Below are positions 43,190 to 51,853 of a stretch of DNA of 64,000 nucleotides, piece after piece. Each line of letters begins with the position of its first letter. Within the stretch, counting starts at the first letter, position 1. A model generated the notes under the pieces. It was given only the letters and a program-made list of their open reading frames with translations, had not been told where the DNA came from and did not search any database. The position numbers were made by a program, and so were the translations under genes. Source of the DNA: DASSUW01 sp963835525 (GTDB lineage Bacteria; Actinomycetota; Thermoleophilia; Solirubrobacterales; Solirubrobacteraceae); contig CAWIFM010000004.1 in assembly GCA_963835525.1 (NCBI GenBank), positions 806,001 through 870,000 of the forward strand, written 5' to 3'.

Positions 43190-43773
43190 CGGGTCGGCAC
43201 CAGTCGTTCGATGTACTTGGCCAGCACGTCCACCTCCAGGTTGACGGGCGTCCCGGTGTCCGCCTCACCGAGGATGGTCCGTTCCAGGGTCTCGGGGATC
43301 AGCGAGACCTGGAACCAGTCCTCGCCCAGGCCCGAGATCGTCAGCGACACCCCGTCGACCGCGATCGAGCCCTTCTCGATGACGTAGCGCATGATCTCCG
43401 GCGGCGCGCCGATCGTGACCACGCGGGCGAAGCCGTCCTCGCGCACGTCCCACACCCCGCCGACACCGTCGACGTGCCCCTGGACGAAGTGGCCGCCCAG
43501 CCGGTCGGCCGCGCGCAGCGGCAGCTCGAGGTTGACCTTGTCCCCGGGTCCGACCTCCGCGAGCGAGGAGCGCCGCAGCGTCTCGTTCATCACGTCGGCC
43601 GCGAAGTGGCCGTCGCTCACGGCGGTCGCCGTCAGGCAGACGCCATTGACCGCGATCGAGTCGCCCTCGGCGAGCTCCAGGGTCGTGGCGATCGCGAGGC
43701 GCACCCCCTCACCGGAGCCGTCGACCGCGGTGATCTCGCCGAGATCCTGGACCAGCCCGGTGAACAGCGTCAC
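43186..43773 (-). CDS. ribE: Riboflavin synthase alpha chain
   Basis: 195 residues in two homologous lumazine-binding halves: FTGLVQDLGEI with VNGVCLTATAV in the first, and FVQGHVDGVG with VDGVSLTIS in the second. Makes riboflavin by dismutation of two lumazines. GTG 43773 overlaps the ribD stop; a CTG three codons on would give the shorter MFTGLVQ start with better AAGGAG spacing. Confidence 0.95.
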   Translation of the reverse strand: MTLFTGLVQDLGEITAVDGSGEGVRLAIATTLELAEGDSIAVNGVCLTATAVSDGHFAADVMNETLRRSSLAEVGPGDKVNLELPLRAADRLGGHFVQGHVDGVGGVWDVREDGFARVVTIGAPPEIMRYVIEKGSIAVDGVSLTISGLGEDWFQVSLIPETLERTILGEADTGTPVNLEVDVLAKYIERLVPTR

Positions 43774-44888
43774 CACTCCTTCATGCGCGCCGAGATCAGC
43801 ACGTCGTCGGCCACCCGCTCGCACTCGAGCGTGAGCGCGCGGATGGCCTCGGCGATCCGCTCGACGCCCTCGCCCTCGAGCGGGTCGCGGGCGTGCGAGC
43901 CGCCGAGCACGACGGGCGCGACGAACAGCCGGATCTCGTCGACCTCGCCGGCGTCGAGGAAGGCGCCGGCCAGGTGCGGGCCGCCCTCGAGCAGGATCGA
44001 GGTGACGCCGGCCGCGCCGATCTGGCTGAGCGCGTTGCGCACGCGCGCCGGCTCGTTCTCGCCGGTGGCGACGATCACCTCCGCCCCGGCCACCTCGAGC
44101 GCGTCGGCGGCCAGCCGCGGCGCGGCGCGGGAGATGACGACGGTGAGCGGCAGGTCGGCGGCGCCGCCGACGAGCTGGGAGTCGAGCGGCAGGCGGGCCT
44201 CGGAGTCGAAGACGATCCGGCGCGGCTGGCGGTGGACGCCTTCGACGCGCGCGGTGAGCAGCGGGTCGTCGGCCAGCGCGGTGCCGATGCCGACCGCCAC
44301 GGCATCGCACTCGGCGCGCCAGTGGTGGGCCATCCTCCTCGACGCCTCGCCGGAGATCCACTTGCTGTCGCCGGTGCGGGTGGCGACCTTGCCGTCGAGC
44401 GTCATGGCGGACTTGAAGAGCACGTACGGCCGGCCGGTTCGGGCGTGCTTGCGGAAGGGCTGGTTCAGCAGCCGCGCCCTGGCGGCCAGCTCGCCGCCCG
44501 CCACCACCACCTCGACGCCCTCGTCGCGCAGGATCCCGAGGCCGCGGCCGGCGGCCTTCTCGGTCGGGTCGTCGGAGCCGACCACCACGCGCGCGATGCC
44601 GGCCTCGAGGATCGCGTCGGTGCACGGCGGCGTCTGCCCGTGGTGGCAGCAAGGCTCGAGCGAGACGTAGAGCGTGCCGCCGCGCGGGTCGGCGCTGCAG
44701 GCGGCCAGCGCCTCACGCTCGGCGTGCAGCTTGCCGTAGGCGGTGTGGAAGCCCTCGCCGATGACCTCGCCGTCCTTGACCACCACGGCGCCGACCAGCG
44801 GGTTGGGCGTCGTGCGCCCGCGGCCGCCACCGGCAAGCTCGATCGCGCGGGCGAGATGGGCGACGTCGGTCTGGAGCAAGGTGGGCAC
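43770..44888 (-). CDS. ribD: Bifunctional riboflavin deaminase/reductase
   Basis: 372 residues. N-terminal deaminase with the zinc site HAEREAL and PCCHHGQTPPC, and C-terminal reductase (VLFKSAMTLDGKVATRTGDS, ILLEGGPHLAGAFL). First gene of ribD-ribE-ribBA-ribH, all joined by 4-base overlaps. No FMN riboswitch is present: only 27 bases separate it from the upstream gene. Confidence 0.96.
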   Translation of the reverse strand: MPTLLQTDVAHLARAIELAGGGRGRTTPNPLVGAVVVKDGEVIGEGFHTAYGKLHAEREALAACSADPRGGTLYVSLEPCCHHGQTPPCTDAILEAGIARVVVGSDDPTEKAAGRGLGILRDEGVEVVVAGGELAARARLLNQPFRKHARTGRPYVLFKSAMTLDGKVATRTGDSKWISGEASRRMAHHWRAECDAVAVGIGTALADDPLLTARVEGVHRQPRRIVFDSEARLPLDSQLVGGAADLPLTVVISRAAPRLAADALEVAGAEVIVATGENEPARVRNALSQIGAAGVTSILLEGGPHLAGAFLDAGEVDEIRLFVAPVVLGGSHARDPLEGEGVERIAEAIRALTLECERVADDVLISARMKEW

Positions 44889-44903
44889 GGTCCTCAGAGA
44901 ATA

Positions 44904-44919
44904 TTGACTGTCGAGTCAA
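44904..44919. promoter_or_regulatory. Palindrome before the riboflavin operon
   Basis: TTGACT-GTCG-AGTCAA, 6-base arms in an AT-rich patch 16 bases before the ribD start and overlapping the end of the upstream gene. Candidate operator; no regulator is identifiable. Confidence 0.35.
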
Positions 44920-46529
44920 CAATCCCGCAGTCGATAGATGACGATCTCCGGCCCGGGGCGCTGGTAGTCGAGCGGATAGCTGTTGAACGAGAAGTCGAAC
45001 GAGAAGCGGTTGACGGGCATCTCGCCCCGCGGGCTGACGCGGTAGACGACGTCGGCGCGGCGCTTGAGCTCGTCGTAGTAGCGGATCGCCTGCGGCACCT
45101 CCTCGGGCTCGGTCAGCGCGCGGCCGTACTGGGTCGAGCCCGTGACCACGTGGCAGTAACCGGCGCGTGCGTAGCGGTCGAGCAGGCTCGTGCGCAGGGT
45201 GCGCTCGAAGTCCTCGAGCTTGATCACCTGGCCGCGGAAGCGGGAGGTCGGCCACTTGTTCCACCGGTTGCCGGTGCCGGTGGCCGACGACGGCCGGCCG
45301 GGGTCCATCGCCCACTGGTCGGGGGCGATCGGCTCGATCACCACGCGGTCGCCCTCGGGGATGTTGTCGACCATCCAGGCGCGCGCCAGGGCGCGCGTGT
45401 CGGCGCGCGCCAGCACGACGTCGTTGTGGATCGAGAAGACGAGGCCCTGCACGCACAGCAGCGCGGCGACCGCGGCGACCGCCCAGGCGCGGCCCGGTCG
45501 CAGGCGAGCGGCGGTCTCCACCGCGGCCCACGCGGCGAGGAGGCAGAGCAGCGGGTAGATCGGCAGCAGCCAGCGTGCGAAGAAGCGGTCCTGCGCGCCC
45601 ATGAAGAGGAGGAAGACGATCGGCGCGGGGACGAGCACGAGCGCCAGCCGCCGGTCTCTCATCCACAGGCCCACGGCGCCCGCGGCGGAGGCGATGGCCG
45701 GCAGCCAGCCGAGCCCCCAGGTGAGCGTGGCGAGGTAGTACACGTGCCCGCTGTCGCCGACGAGGCCGAGCTTGCCGCCGCCGTCGCTGGAGGCCTGCGA
45801 CTGCTCGGCCAGCCCGGCCTTGAACGCGCCGGGGTCGAGCAACGCATACGGATTCGCGACGAGAAAGCCACCGATCGCGCACGCAACTGCAACAACCGTA
45901 CCCCGTAAGGGGTCAGACCCCTTACGGTGTAAGGCGGCGGCGGCGAGGCAGAGGATGACGATGCCCGCCGTGTACTTCGTCGCGCAGGCGACGCCCAGCG
46001 CGGCGCCGGCCAGCGCGTAGTCGGCCAGGTGGCCGCGGTGGTAGACGCCTGCGACGCCGACCAGGCTCAGGCACAGCGGCGCCAGCGCGGGGATGTCGTT
46101 GACCGCCAGGTGCGAGTAGTGCACCGGCAGGAAGGCGACCGCCAGCAGCGCGCCGGCGACGAGGCCGACGCGCAGGTCGAACAGCCGGCGCCCCGCCCAC
46201 ACGAGGAAGCCGACAGCCGCCGCGCCGAGCACGGCCGACAGCACGCGGGCGAGGCCGAACACGCTGCCGGGGTCGGCGGCGAAGGCGTCGCCGAGCGCCT
46301 CGCGGCCGCCCCAGCGCACCCAGAACGCGCCGTGGAGCAGGTACGTGAAGCCCGGCGGGTTGATGAAGTACTCGGGGTTCAGCGAGTGGCCGAACATGCC
46401 GATCGCGCGCGGCACGAAGTGCGCGTTCTCGTCGGCGTTGAAGACGTACGGCAGCCCGTGGTCGATCCCCCACAGCCGGAGGAGCAACGCGCCGGCGACG
46501 AGGGCGACTACCGCGCTAGCAGCGCGCAT
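44916..46529 (-). CDS. GT39-like membrane glycosyltransferase with in-frame palindrome insert
   Basis: 537 residues with about eleven membrane segments. The first loop (VFNADENAHFVPRA) has the Asp/Glu pair typical of PMT/ArnT-type GT-C enzymes that use polyprenyl-phosphate sugars. The C-terminal third is extracytoplasmic. A cytoplasmic loop contains LHRKGSDPLRG encoded by the palindrome at 45903-45927, including a TTA codon, rare in this DNA, with AT-richer codons just after it. Overlaps the upstream membrane protein by 14 bases. Confidence 0.82.
   Translation of the reverse strand: MRAASAVVALVAGALLLRLWGIDHGLPYVFNADENAHFVPRAIGMFGHSLNPEYFINPPGFTYLLHGAFWVRWGGREALGDAFAADPGSVFGLARVLSAVLGAAAVGFLVWAGRRLFDLRVGLVAGALLAVAFLPVHYSHLAVNDIPALAPLCLSLVGVAGVYHRGHLADYALAGAALGVACATKYTAGIVILCLAAAALHRKGSDPLRGTVVAVACAIGGFLVANPYALLDPGAFKAGLAEQSQASSDGGGKLGLVGDSGHVYYLATLTWGLGWLPAIASAAGAVGLWMRDRRLALVLVPAPIVFLLFMGAQDRFFARWLLPIYPLLCLLAAWAAVETAARLRPGRAWAVAAVAALLCVQGLVFSIHNDVVLARADTRALARAWMVDNIPEGDRVVIEPIAPDQWAMDPGRPSSATGTGNRWNKWPTSRFRGQVIKLEDFERTLRTSLLDRYARAGYCHVVTGSTQYGRALTEPEEVPQAIRYYDELKRRADVVYRVSPRGEMPVNRFSFDFSFNSYPLDYQRPGPEIVIYRLRDC
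45903..45927. repeat. Palindromic element inserted inside a coding region
   Basis: CCGTAAGGGGTC, one base, then its exact complement GACCCCTTACGG. The GGGGTCNGACCCC core is a type of small palindrome found scattered in many bacterial genomes. It keeps the reading frame and encodes RKGSDPLR. Confidence 0.85.
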
Positions 46530-47982
46530 AGGCGGCGTAGAAGTCGCCCGTCTCCACGCGCGGCCAGCCGGCCGGCGGCGACTGGATGAGCGGCGAGTCG
46601 GTGTCGTTGCTCCAGGCGTGCTTGAACACCGCGAAGCGGCTCGTGACCACCAGCGCGACGCCGCGCCGCGGCCGCCGCTCGTCGGGGTCCGCGCGCGGGA
46701 TCACGCGGTCGGCCGGCGCTCCGAGGATCCAGCGCGCGTCGGGCACCAGCTTGTGGTTGGGCACGGTGAGCGGTCCGCAGCGCAGCCCTTCCTGGACTGC
46801 GGGCGACTCGAGCACGCGCACGAGGTCCTCGTGCGCGGCGCCCCGGAAGCTCAGCTCGGAGTCGAAGTGGTCGAGCCGGACGCGCGTGGCGGTGAAGACG
46901 ACGCCGAAGATCACGAGCACCGCCGCGCCGACCGTCCACCAGGTGCGCAGCCGCCCGGGCCGCAGCAGCGTGAACCCGCCGAGGAACACGCCGGCGAAGA
47001 CGAGCAGGGCGACCGCCGCGATCGCCAGGTAGCGCTCGATCACCGAGGCGCCGGCCACGCCGATCAGCACGAAGGTCCCCACGCCGGAGACGAACAGCGC
47101 GAGCGGCACCGCGGCGCGCCGGGGCGCCAGCGCCACGGCCAGCAGCAGGCCGCCGACGGCGGCGAGCAGGATCGGCAGCTTGACGATCAGGTTCAGGAAG
47201 CCGGGGATCGCGGTCGGCAGCTCGGCCAGCGTGCGCTGGCGCCCGAGGTCCTCCGCCGAGCCGCTCGTGTAGAGCAGCGAGAACAGCGGGTCGCCGGTGA
47301 CGATGAAGTCGGTCGCCGTCCACACGAGCGGGCCGGCCGCGGTCAGCGCCGCGTAGAGCGCGCGCTGCCGCCAGCTCGCCCGCCACGCGACCCACAGCCA
47401 GTAGAGGCCGGCCAGGACCCATGCCTCCGGGCGCAGCATGCCGGCGAGCGCCAGCAGCACGAGCACCGGCGCGCCGCGGCGAGGCGTGCGCGCCTCCAGC
47501 ACGGCCGCCCACATCACCAGGGCCATGTACGGGATGTCGATGTAGCCGCGGGCGGCGAGGAAGCCGAAGTCGAAGCGCGTCAGCACCAGCACGGCGGCGA
47601 TGCCGCCGACGAGCGGCGTGAAGGCGACCTGGCCGAGCCGGTAGACGCCCCAGATCAGCCACAGGAAGGACGCCAGGATGACCGCGATGAACAGCCGGTC
47701 GCCGCTCTCGCCGAACAGCGAGAGCAGCGCTCCGAGCGCGATCGCCAGCGGGTGCTCGGTCGGGACGCGGAAGCCCTCGAAGCCGGGCTTCGTGAGATCC
47801 AGCACCTCCTGCCCCCACAGCAGCGAGTAGTAGGAGTCGTAGTTGGGATATGTGGGGTACACGAAGAACCCGATGACGAAGGCCAGGCACAGCAGCCCGA
47901 ACGCCACGCGCGCGATCAGCTCTGCGTCGATCGAGCGCCCGCGGGCCAGCGCGGGCCGCCGGGTGAGGGTCAGGCCTTCCAT
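46516..47982 (-). CDS. Multi-pass membrane protein, GT-C-like
   Basis: 488 residues, about eleven membrane segments, and a polar C-terminal region. The first loop YPTYPNYDSYYSLLWGQEVL and EHPLAIALGALLSLF resemble the architecture of GT-C mannosyl- or arabinosyltransferase-like proteins; the Asp of NYDSYY would be the candidate catalytic base. Likely co-transcribed with the following GT39-like gene (14-base overlap). Substrate unknown. Confidence 0.72.
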   Translation of the reverse strand: MEGLTLTRRPALARGRSIDAELIARVAFGLLCLAFVIGFFVYPTYPNYDSYYSLLWGQEVLDLTKPGFEGFRVPTEHPLAIALGALLSLFGESGDRLFIAVILASFLWLIWGVYRLGQVAFTPLVGGIAAVLVLTRFDFGFLAARGYIDIPYMALVMWAAVLEARTPRRGAPVLVLLALAGMLRPEAWVLAGLYWLWVAWRASWRQRALYAALTAAGPLVWTATDFIVTGDPLFSLLYTSGSAEDLGRQRTLAELPTAIPGFLNLIVKLPILLAAVGGLLLAVALAPRRAAVPLALFVSGVGTFVLIGVAGASVIERYLAIAAVALLVFAGVFLGGFTLLRPGRLRTWWTVGAAVLVIFGVVFTATRVRLDHFDSELSFRGAAHEDLVRVLESPAVQEGLRCGPLTVPNHKLVPDARWILGAPADRVIPRADPDERRPRRGVALVVTSRFAVFKHAWSNDTDSPLIQSPPAGWPRVETGDFYAAYARC

Positions 47983-48008
47983 TGAGCGGATACAGGATGA
48001 CGAGGCGA

Positions 48009-48014
48009 TACCGT
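48009..48014 (+). promoter_or_regulatory. Candidate -10 box of the glycan operon on plus strand
   Basis: TACCGT, 14 bases before the ATG at 48029 in the 46-base divergent gap. Confidence 0.3.
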
Positions 48015-48028
48015 CTTACCGCGCACCC

Positions 48029-49084
48029 ATGAAGCTGATCATCCAGATCCCGTGCCTGAACGAGGAGGAGACGCTCCCAGTCACGCTGGCCGACCTTCCG
48101 CGCGAGCTGCAGGGCTTCGAGAGCGTGGAGTGGCTGATCATCGACGACGGCTCGACCGACCGGACCGTCGAGGTGGCGCGCACGCACGGCGTCGACCACA
48201 TCGTGCGCCTGACCAACAACAAGGGGCTCGCGTCGAGCTTCCAGGCCGGGCTCGACGCCGCGCTCAAGCTCGGTGCCGACGTGATCGTCAACACCGACGC
48301 CGACAACCAGTACCACGGGCCGGACGTCGAGCGCCTCGTGGCGCCGATCCTGGCCGGCAACGCCGACATGGTGGTCGGCGACCGCGAGGTCGGGACCATC
48401 GAGCACTTCTCGGCACCCAAGAAGCTGCTGCAGCGGCTCGGCTCGTGGGTCGTGCGCCAGGCCTCGCAGACCTCGGTGCCGGACACCACGTCGGGCTTCC
48501 GCGCCTACAACCGCGAAGCCGCGCTCGCCATGCAGGTCGTCTCCAAGTTCACCTACACGCTGGAGACGATCATCCAGGCGGGCAAGATGACCGTCGCGGT
48601 CGACCACGTGCCGGTGCGCACCAACCCGAAGCTGCGCGAGTCGCGCCTGTTCCCGTCGATGTGGACCTACATCCGCCGCAACGGCGTGTCGATCTTCCGC
48701 ATCTACGCGATGTACGAGCCGCTGCGGGTCTTCATGACGGCGGCGCTGCTGGTCGGCGCGGCCGCCCTGTTCGTCTGGGGTCGCTTCGCGTACTTCTTCC
48801 TGCAGGGCGACGGCGCCGGCCACGTCCAGTCGCTGATCCTCGGCGCCGTGCTGTTCAACGCCGCCATGGTGCTGGCCGCGCTCGGCGTGCTGGGCGACCT
48901 GCTGTCGGGCCAGCGCATCACCATGCAGCGCATCTTCGAGCGCGTCCGCCGCATCGAGCTCGAGCTCGGCGTCCCGCCGTCGCACTACGAGCCCGGCGCG
49001 CCCGACAGCGGCCGCGAGCCGACCACCGGCGCGCGCGCCGGCGGCCACGGCAAGACCGAGGAGCGCGAGGCCGTGAAGCTGTGA
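48029..49084 (+). CDS. GT2 glycosyltransferase, dolichyl-phosphate-sugar synthase-like
   Basis: 351 residues. GT-A fold with IIQIPCLNEEETLPVTL, IIDDGSTDRTVEVA, the metal-binding DAD in NTDADNQYHG, and a C-terminal pair of membrane helices (FMTAALLVGAAALFVWGRF; LILGAVLFNAAMVLAALGVL). This layout is that of polyprenyl-phosphate mannose/glucose synthases, which supply lipid-linked sugars for GT-C enzymes such as those beside it. First gene of a three-gene run with methyltransferase and flippase. Confidence 0.9.
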   Translation: MKLIIQIPCLNEEETLPVTLADLPRELQGFESVEWLIIDDGSTDRTVEVARTHGVDHIVRLTNNKGLASSFQAGLDAALKLGADVIVNTDADNQYHGPDVERLVAPILAGNADMVVGDREVGTIEHFSAPKKLLQRLGSWVVRQASQTSVPDTTSGFRAYNREAALAMQVVSKFTYTLETIIQAGKMTVAVDHVPVRTNPKLRESRLFPSMWTYIRRNGVSIFRIYAMYEPLRVFMTAALLVGAAALFVWGRFAYFFLQGDGAGHVQSLILGAVLFNAAMVLAALGVLGDLLSGQRITMQRIFERVRRIELELGVPPSHYEPGAPDSGREPTTGARAGGHGKTEEREAVKL

Positions 49085-49701
49085 GCACGGTCACGCGCGA
49101 CGCCGAGGGCACGGTCACCGGCAACACCTACGACAAGTACGGCTCGAGCAACCCGGTCGTGAAGCGGCTGATGGCGGGCTTCGAGCGCACGCTCGACGAG
49201 CTGTTCGCCGAGGCCGCGCCGCGCTCGGTGCTCGACGTCGGCTGCGGCGAGGGCGTGCTCACCCACAAGTGGTCGGCGCGCGTGCAGCGGATCGTGGGGA
49301 TCGACCTCGAGGATCCGCCGATCCAGGCCGAGTGGGCCAAACGCCAGGCGCCGAACCTCTCCTACCAGGTGATGAAGGCCGAGCACCTGCCGTTCGAGGA
49401 GGGCGAGTTCGACCTCGCCGCCGCGATCGAGGTGCTCGAGCACGTGCCCGACCCCGAGCACACGGTCGCCCAGATGGCGCGCGTCGCGCGCGGCGGGCAC
49501 CTGCTGGTGTCGGTTCCGCGCGAGCCGCTGTGGCGCGGGCTCAACCTGGCGCGCGGCGCCTACGTGCGCGACCTGGGGAACACGCCGGGCCACGTGAACC
49601 ACTGGTCCAAGCAGAGCTTCGTGCGGCTCCTGGCGCGGCACGGCGAGGTCATCGAGCGGCGCTCGCCGTTCCCGTGGACCATGCTCCTCGTGCGTGTCTA
49701 G
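49081..49701 (+). CDS. SAM-dependent methyltransferase (class I)
   Basis: 206 residues; motif I SVLDVGCGEGVLTHKW, acidic loop IVGIDLEDPP, and AAAIEVLEHVPDPE. N-terminal NTYDKYGSSNPVVKRLM is typical of methyltransferases in glycan loci. Substrate probably a lipid-linked sugar or glycan intermediate. GTG 49081 overlaps the stop of the GT2 gene. Confidence 0.88.
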   Translation: MSTVTRDAEGTVTGNTYDKYGSSNPVVKRLMAGFERTLDELFAEAAPRSVLDVGCGEGVLTHKWSARVQRIVGIDLEDPPIQAEWAKRQAPNLSYQVMKAEHLPFEEGEFDLAAAIEVLEHVPDPEHTVAQMARVARGGHLLVSVPREPLWRGLNLARGAYVRDLGNTPGHVNHWSKQSFVRLLARHGEVIERRSPFPWTMLLVRV

Positions 49702-50974
49702 CTCGTACGGGCGCGGCGCCCGCATCCTCTCCATAGGCATCGCCACGACCGGGCTGGTCACGTTCGCGTACTTCTCGCTGGCCAGCCACAGCCTCAGCGA
49801 GGAGGACTACAAGGGCGTCGCGCTGCTGTGGTCGGTCCTCTTCCTGATCATCTCGATCATCTACCGGCCGGTCGAGCAGCTGCTCTCGCACACGATCGCG
49901 ACACGCCGGGCGCAGGGGCACGAGGGGCATCCGCTGCGCGTGCCGCTGATCATCCAGGCGACGGCGGCTCTCACGTTCCTCGTCGTCGCGCTGGCGCTGC
50001 GCGAGCCGATCACCGACGACGTCTTCGACGGCTCGGAGGAGCTGTACTGGGTGCTGGTCGTCGCCGTGCTCGCCTACGCGGCGAGCTACTTCGCCCGCGG
50101 CTGGCTGGCCGGCCACCAGCGCTTCGGCCTCTATGGCTCCCTGGTGCTGCTGGAGTCGTGCTCGCGCTGCCTGTTCGCGCTCGCCGTGGCCGTCGGCATC
50201 GCATCCGGGCAGGGTGTCGTGGCGCTGGGCATCGCCGCCGCGCCGCTGGTCTCGCTGCTCGTCCTCCCGTGGGCGATCGAGCGCCGCCGCGGGCCCGAGG
50301 GCGAGCGCGGCTCGATGCGCGAGGGCGCCGGGTTCGCCGGCGCCGTGCTGGCGATCATGGTCGCCGAGCAGGCGCTGCTCAACGGGCCGGTGATCGCCGT
50401 CGACGCCACGGCGGCGGACGCCGCGCTGGCCGGCTTCGTGTTCAACGTCCTGCTCATCACGCGCGCGCCGCTGCAGCTCTTCCAGGCGATCCAGACCTCG
50501 CTCCTCCCCCACTTGTCAAGCATCACCGCGACCGGCGGCGGGGTGGGCGGGGACGGTTTCCGGCATGCGATCCGGGTGACGGTGCTGGCGATCGGGGGCT
50601 TCACCGCCGCGGTCGTGATCGGGCTGGGCCTGATCGGGCCCTGGGCGATGGGCGTGCTCTTCGGCGGCGACTTCGACTATGCGCGCGGCGGGCTGATGCT
50701 GGTCGGCCTCGGCATGGGCTTCCACCTGACGGCCGGCACGCTCAACCAGGCGGCGCTGGCGCGCCGGCGCGGCGCCCAGGCCGCCGTGGCCTGGCTGGCC
50801 TCGGCGGCGCTGTTCCTGATCTGGCTGCTCGTGGCGCCGCTCGACGACCCGGTGCTGGCCGTCGAGGCGGGCTACTGCGCCACGACCGCGCTGCTGGCCG
50901 TGGCGCTGTGGGTCATCGAATCCGGCGCAGCTGCGCCTGGAACGTCCGCAGCGACGGCCGCGTCTGGCCCTTAG
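49694..50974 (+). CDS. Polysaccharide/lipid-linked glycan flippase-like membrane protein
   Basis: 426 residues and about twelve membrane segments in the MATE/Wzx layout (GIATTGLVTFAYFSLASHSL; AARLL-type loops replaced by FARGWLAGHQRFGLYG). Predicted to move lipid-linked intermediates across the membrane. GTG 49694 lies inside the end of the methyltransferase gene. 3' end overlaps the convergent glycosidase-like gene by 62 bases. Confidence 0.82.
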   Translation: MSSSYGRGARILSIGIATTGLVTFAYFSLASHSLSEEDYKGVALLWSVLFLIISIIYRPVEQLLSHTIATRRAQGHEGHPLRVPLIIQATAALTFLVVALALREPITDDVFDGSEELYWVLVVAVLAYAASYFARGWLAGHQRFGLYGSLVLLESCSRCLFALAVAVGIASGQGVVALGIAAAPLVSLLVLPWAIERRRGPEGERGSMREGAGFAGAVLAIMVAEQALLNGPVIAVDATAADAALAGFVFNVLLITRAPLQLFQAIQTSLLPHLSSITATGGGVGGDGFRHAIRVTVLAIGGFTAAVVIGLGLIGPWAMGVLFGGDFDYARGGLMLVGLGMGFHLTAGTLNQAALARRRGAQAAVAWLASAALFLIWLLVAPLDDPVLAVEAGYCATTALLAVALWVIESGAAAPGTSAATAASGP

Positions 50975-51815
50975 GCCCGACCAGGGCCGAGTCCCACCGA
51001 GGGCGGCGGTCCGGCGGCGCGATCCAGCTGTACATGTAGATCCGCGTGATCCGCTTGCGGTTGATGCGCGCGAGCTTGAACACGTTGCGGATCGCCCGGA
51101 CGGCGTTCTTCTGGTTGTAACGCGTGATCTTGCGGCCGTCGACCCAGCGGTTGACGATCCCGCCGGTCTCCGTGAACCACAGCTGGCCGCGGGTGATCCG
51201 CAGCAGCTCGCGCGTGCCGCTCGTGCGGTGGCGGTTGGCGTCGATGTGGTTGTGGATCGCCCACACGCGCACCGGGTAGCGCGTCTTGCGCTTGAAGGCC
51301 TTGATCCAGGGCGTCATGTTCGGCGCGTCGAGCACCGAGGGAGCGGTGATCGTGCACTCGGGGCAGGTGCGGCGCATCGAGTTGTAGAGCAGCGCGGCGC
51401 GCCCGGGCTTCTTGAAGGTCGGCTGCGTGCCGTGGTTGCCCTCGTTCCAGACCTGGAAGGTCCTGACCTCGGGGTAGCGGCGGCGGAACTTGCGGAACTC
51501 GCGGATGAACTGGAGGCGGCTCGGCATCTTGAGCTCCTGGCCGCGGCGCTCCGAGTGGCCGAAGCTCAGCAGCACCCTCGCGTTGTTCTGGCGTGCGAGC
51601 GTCATGTAGCTGTCGAGCACCGCCAGCTCCCAGCTGTTGCGCTTGATCGCGTCCCACGGCATCACGTAGCGTACATCCGGCGCCTTGAGCGCCTGCCAGC
51701 GCTTGTCCGTGAAGATCACGGAGTTCTGCTCGCCGATGCCGACCGTGAGCTTGGCCGACGCAGGGCCCGCCAGGGCGAGGACCAGCAGGGTGGTGATCAG
51801 TACCAGGCGGGTCAT
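50913..51815 (-). CDS. Secreted glycoside hydrolase-like protein (clan A type)
   Basis: 300 residues with a signal peptide (LVLITTLLVLALAGPASA). The mature part looks like a GH39/GH5-type barrel: VLLSFGHSERRG, FRRRYPEVRTFQVWNEGNHG (NEG, acid/base Glu) and LWFTETGGIVNRW (TETG, nucleophile Glu). Basic and tyrosine-rich elsewhere. Likely trims or remodels the surface glycan; substrate unknown. ATG 51815 preferred because AAAGGA precedes it; ATG 51830 would add five residues. Confidence 0.75.
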   Translation of the reverse strand: MTRLVLITTLLVLALAGPASAKLTVGIGEQNSVIFTDKRWQALKAPDVRYVMPWDAIKRNSWELAVLDSYMTLARQNNARVLLSFGHSERRGQELKMPSRLQFIREFRKFRRRYPEVRTFQVWNEGNHGTQPTFKKPGRAALLYNSMRRTCPECTITAPSVLDAPNMTPWIKAFKRKTRYPVRVWAIHNHIDANRHRTSGTRELLRITRGQLWFTETGGIVNRWVDGRKITRYNQKNAVRAIRNVFKLARINRKRITRIYMYSWIAPPDRRPRWDSALVGPKGQTRPSLRTFQAQLRRIR

Positions 51816-51853
51816 GAGTCCTTTCAACATGGTCGAGGCGGCGGAAGTTGCGG

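Noticed and set aside
44889..44915. FMN riboswitch before ribD
   Set aside because: Only 27 bases are available and none of the conserved RFN sequence is present.
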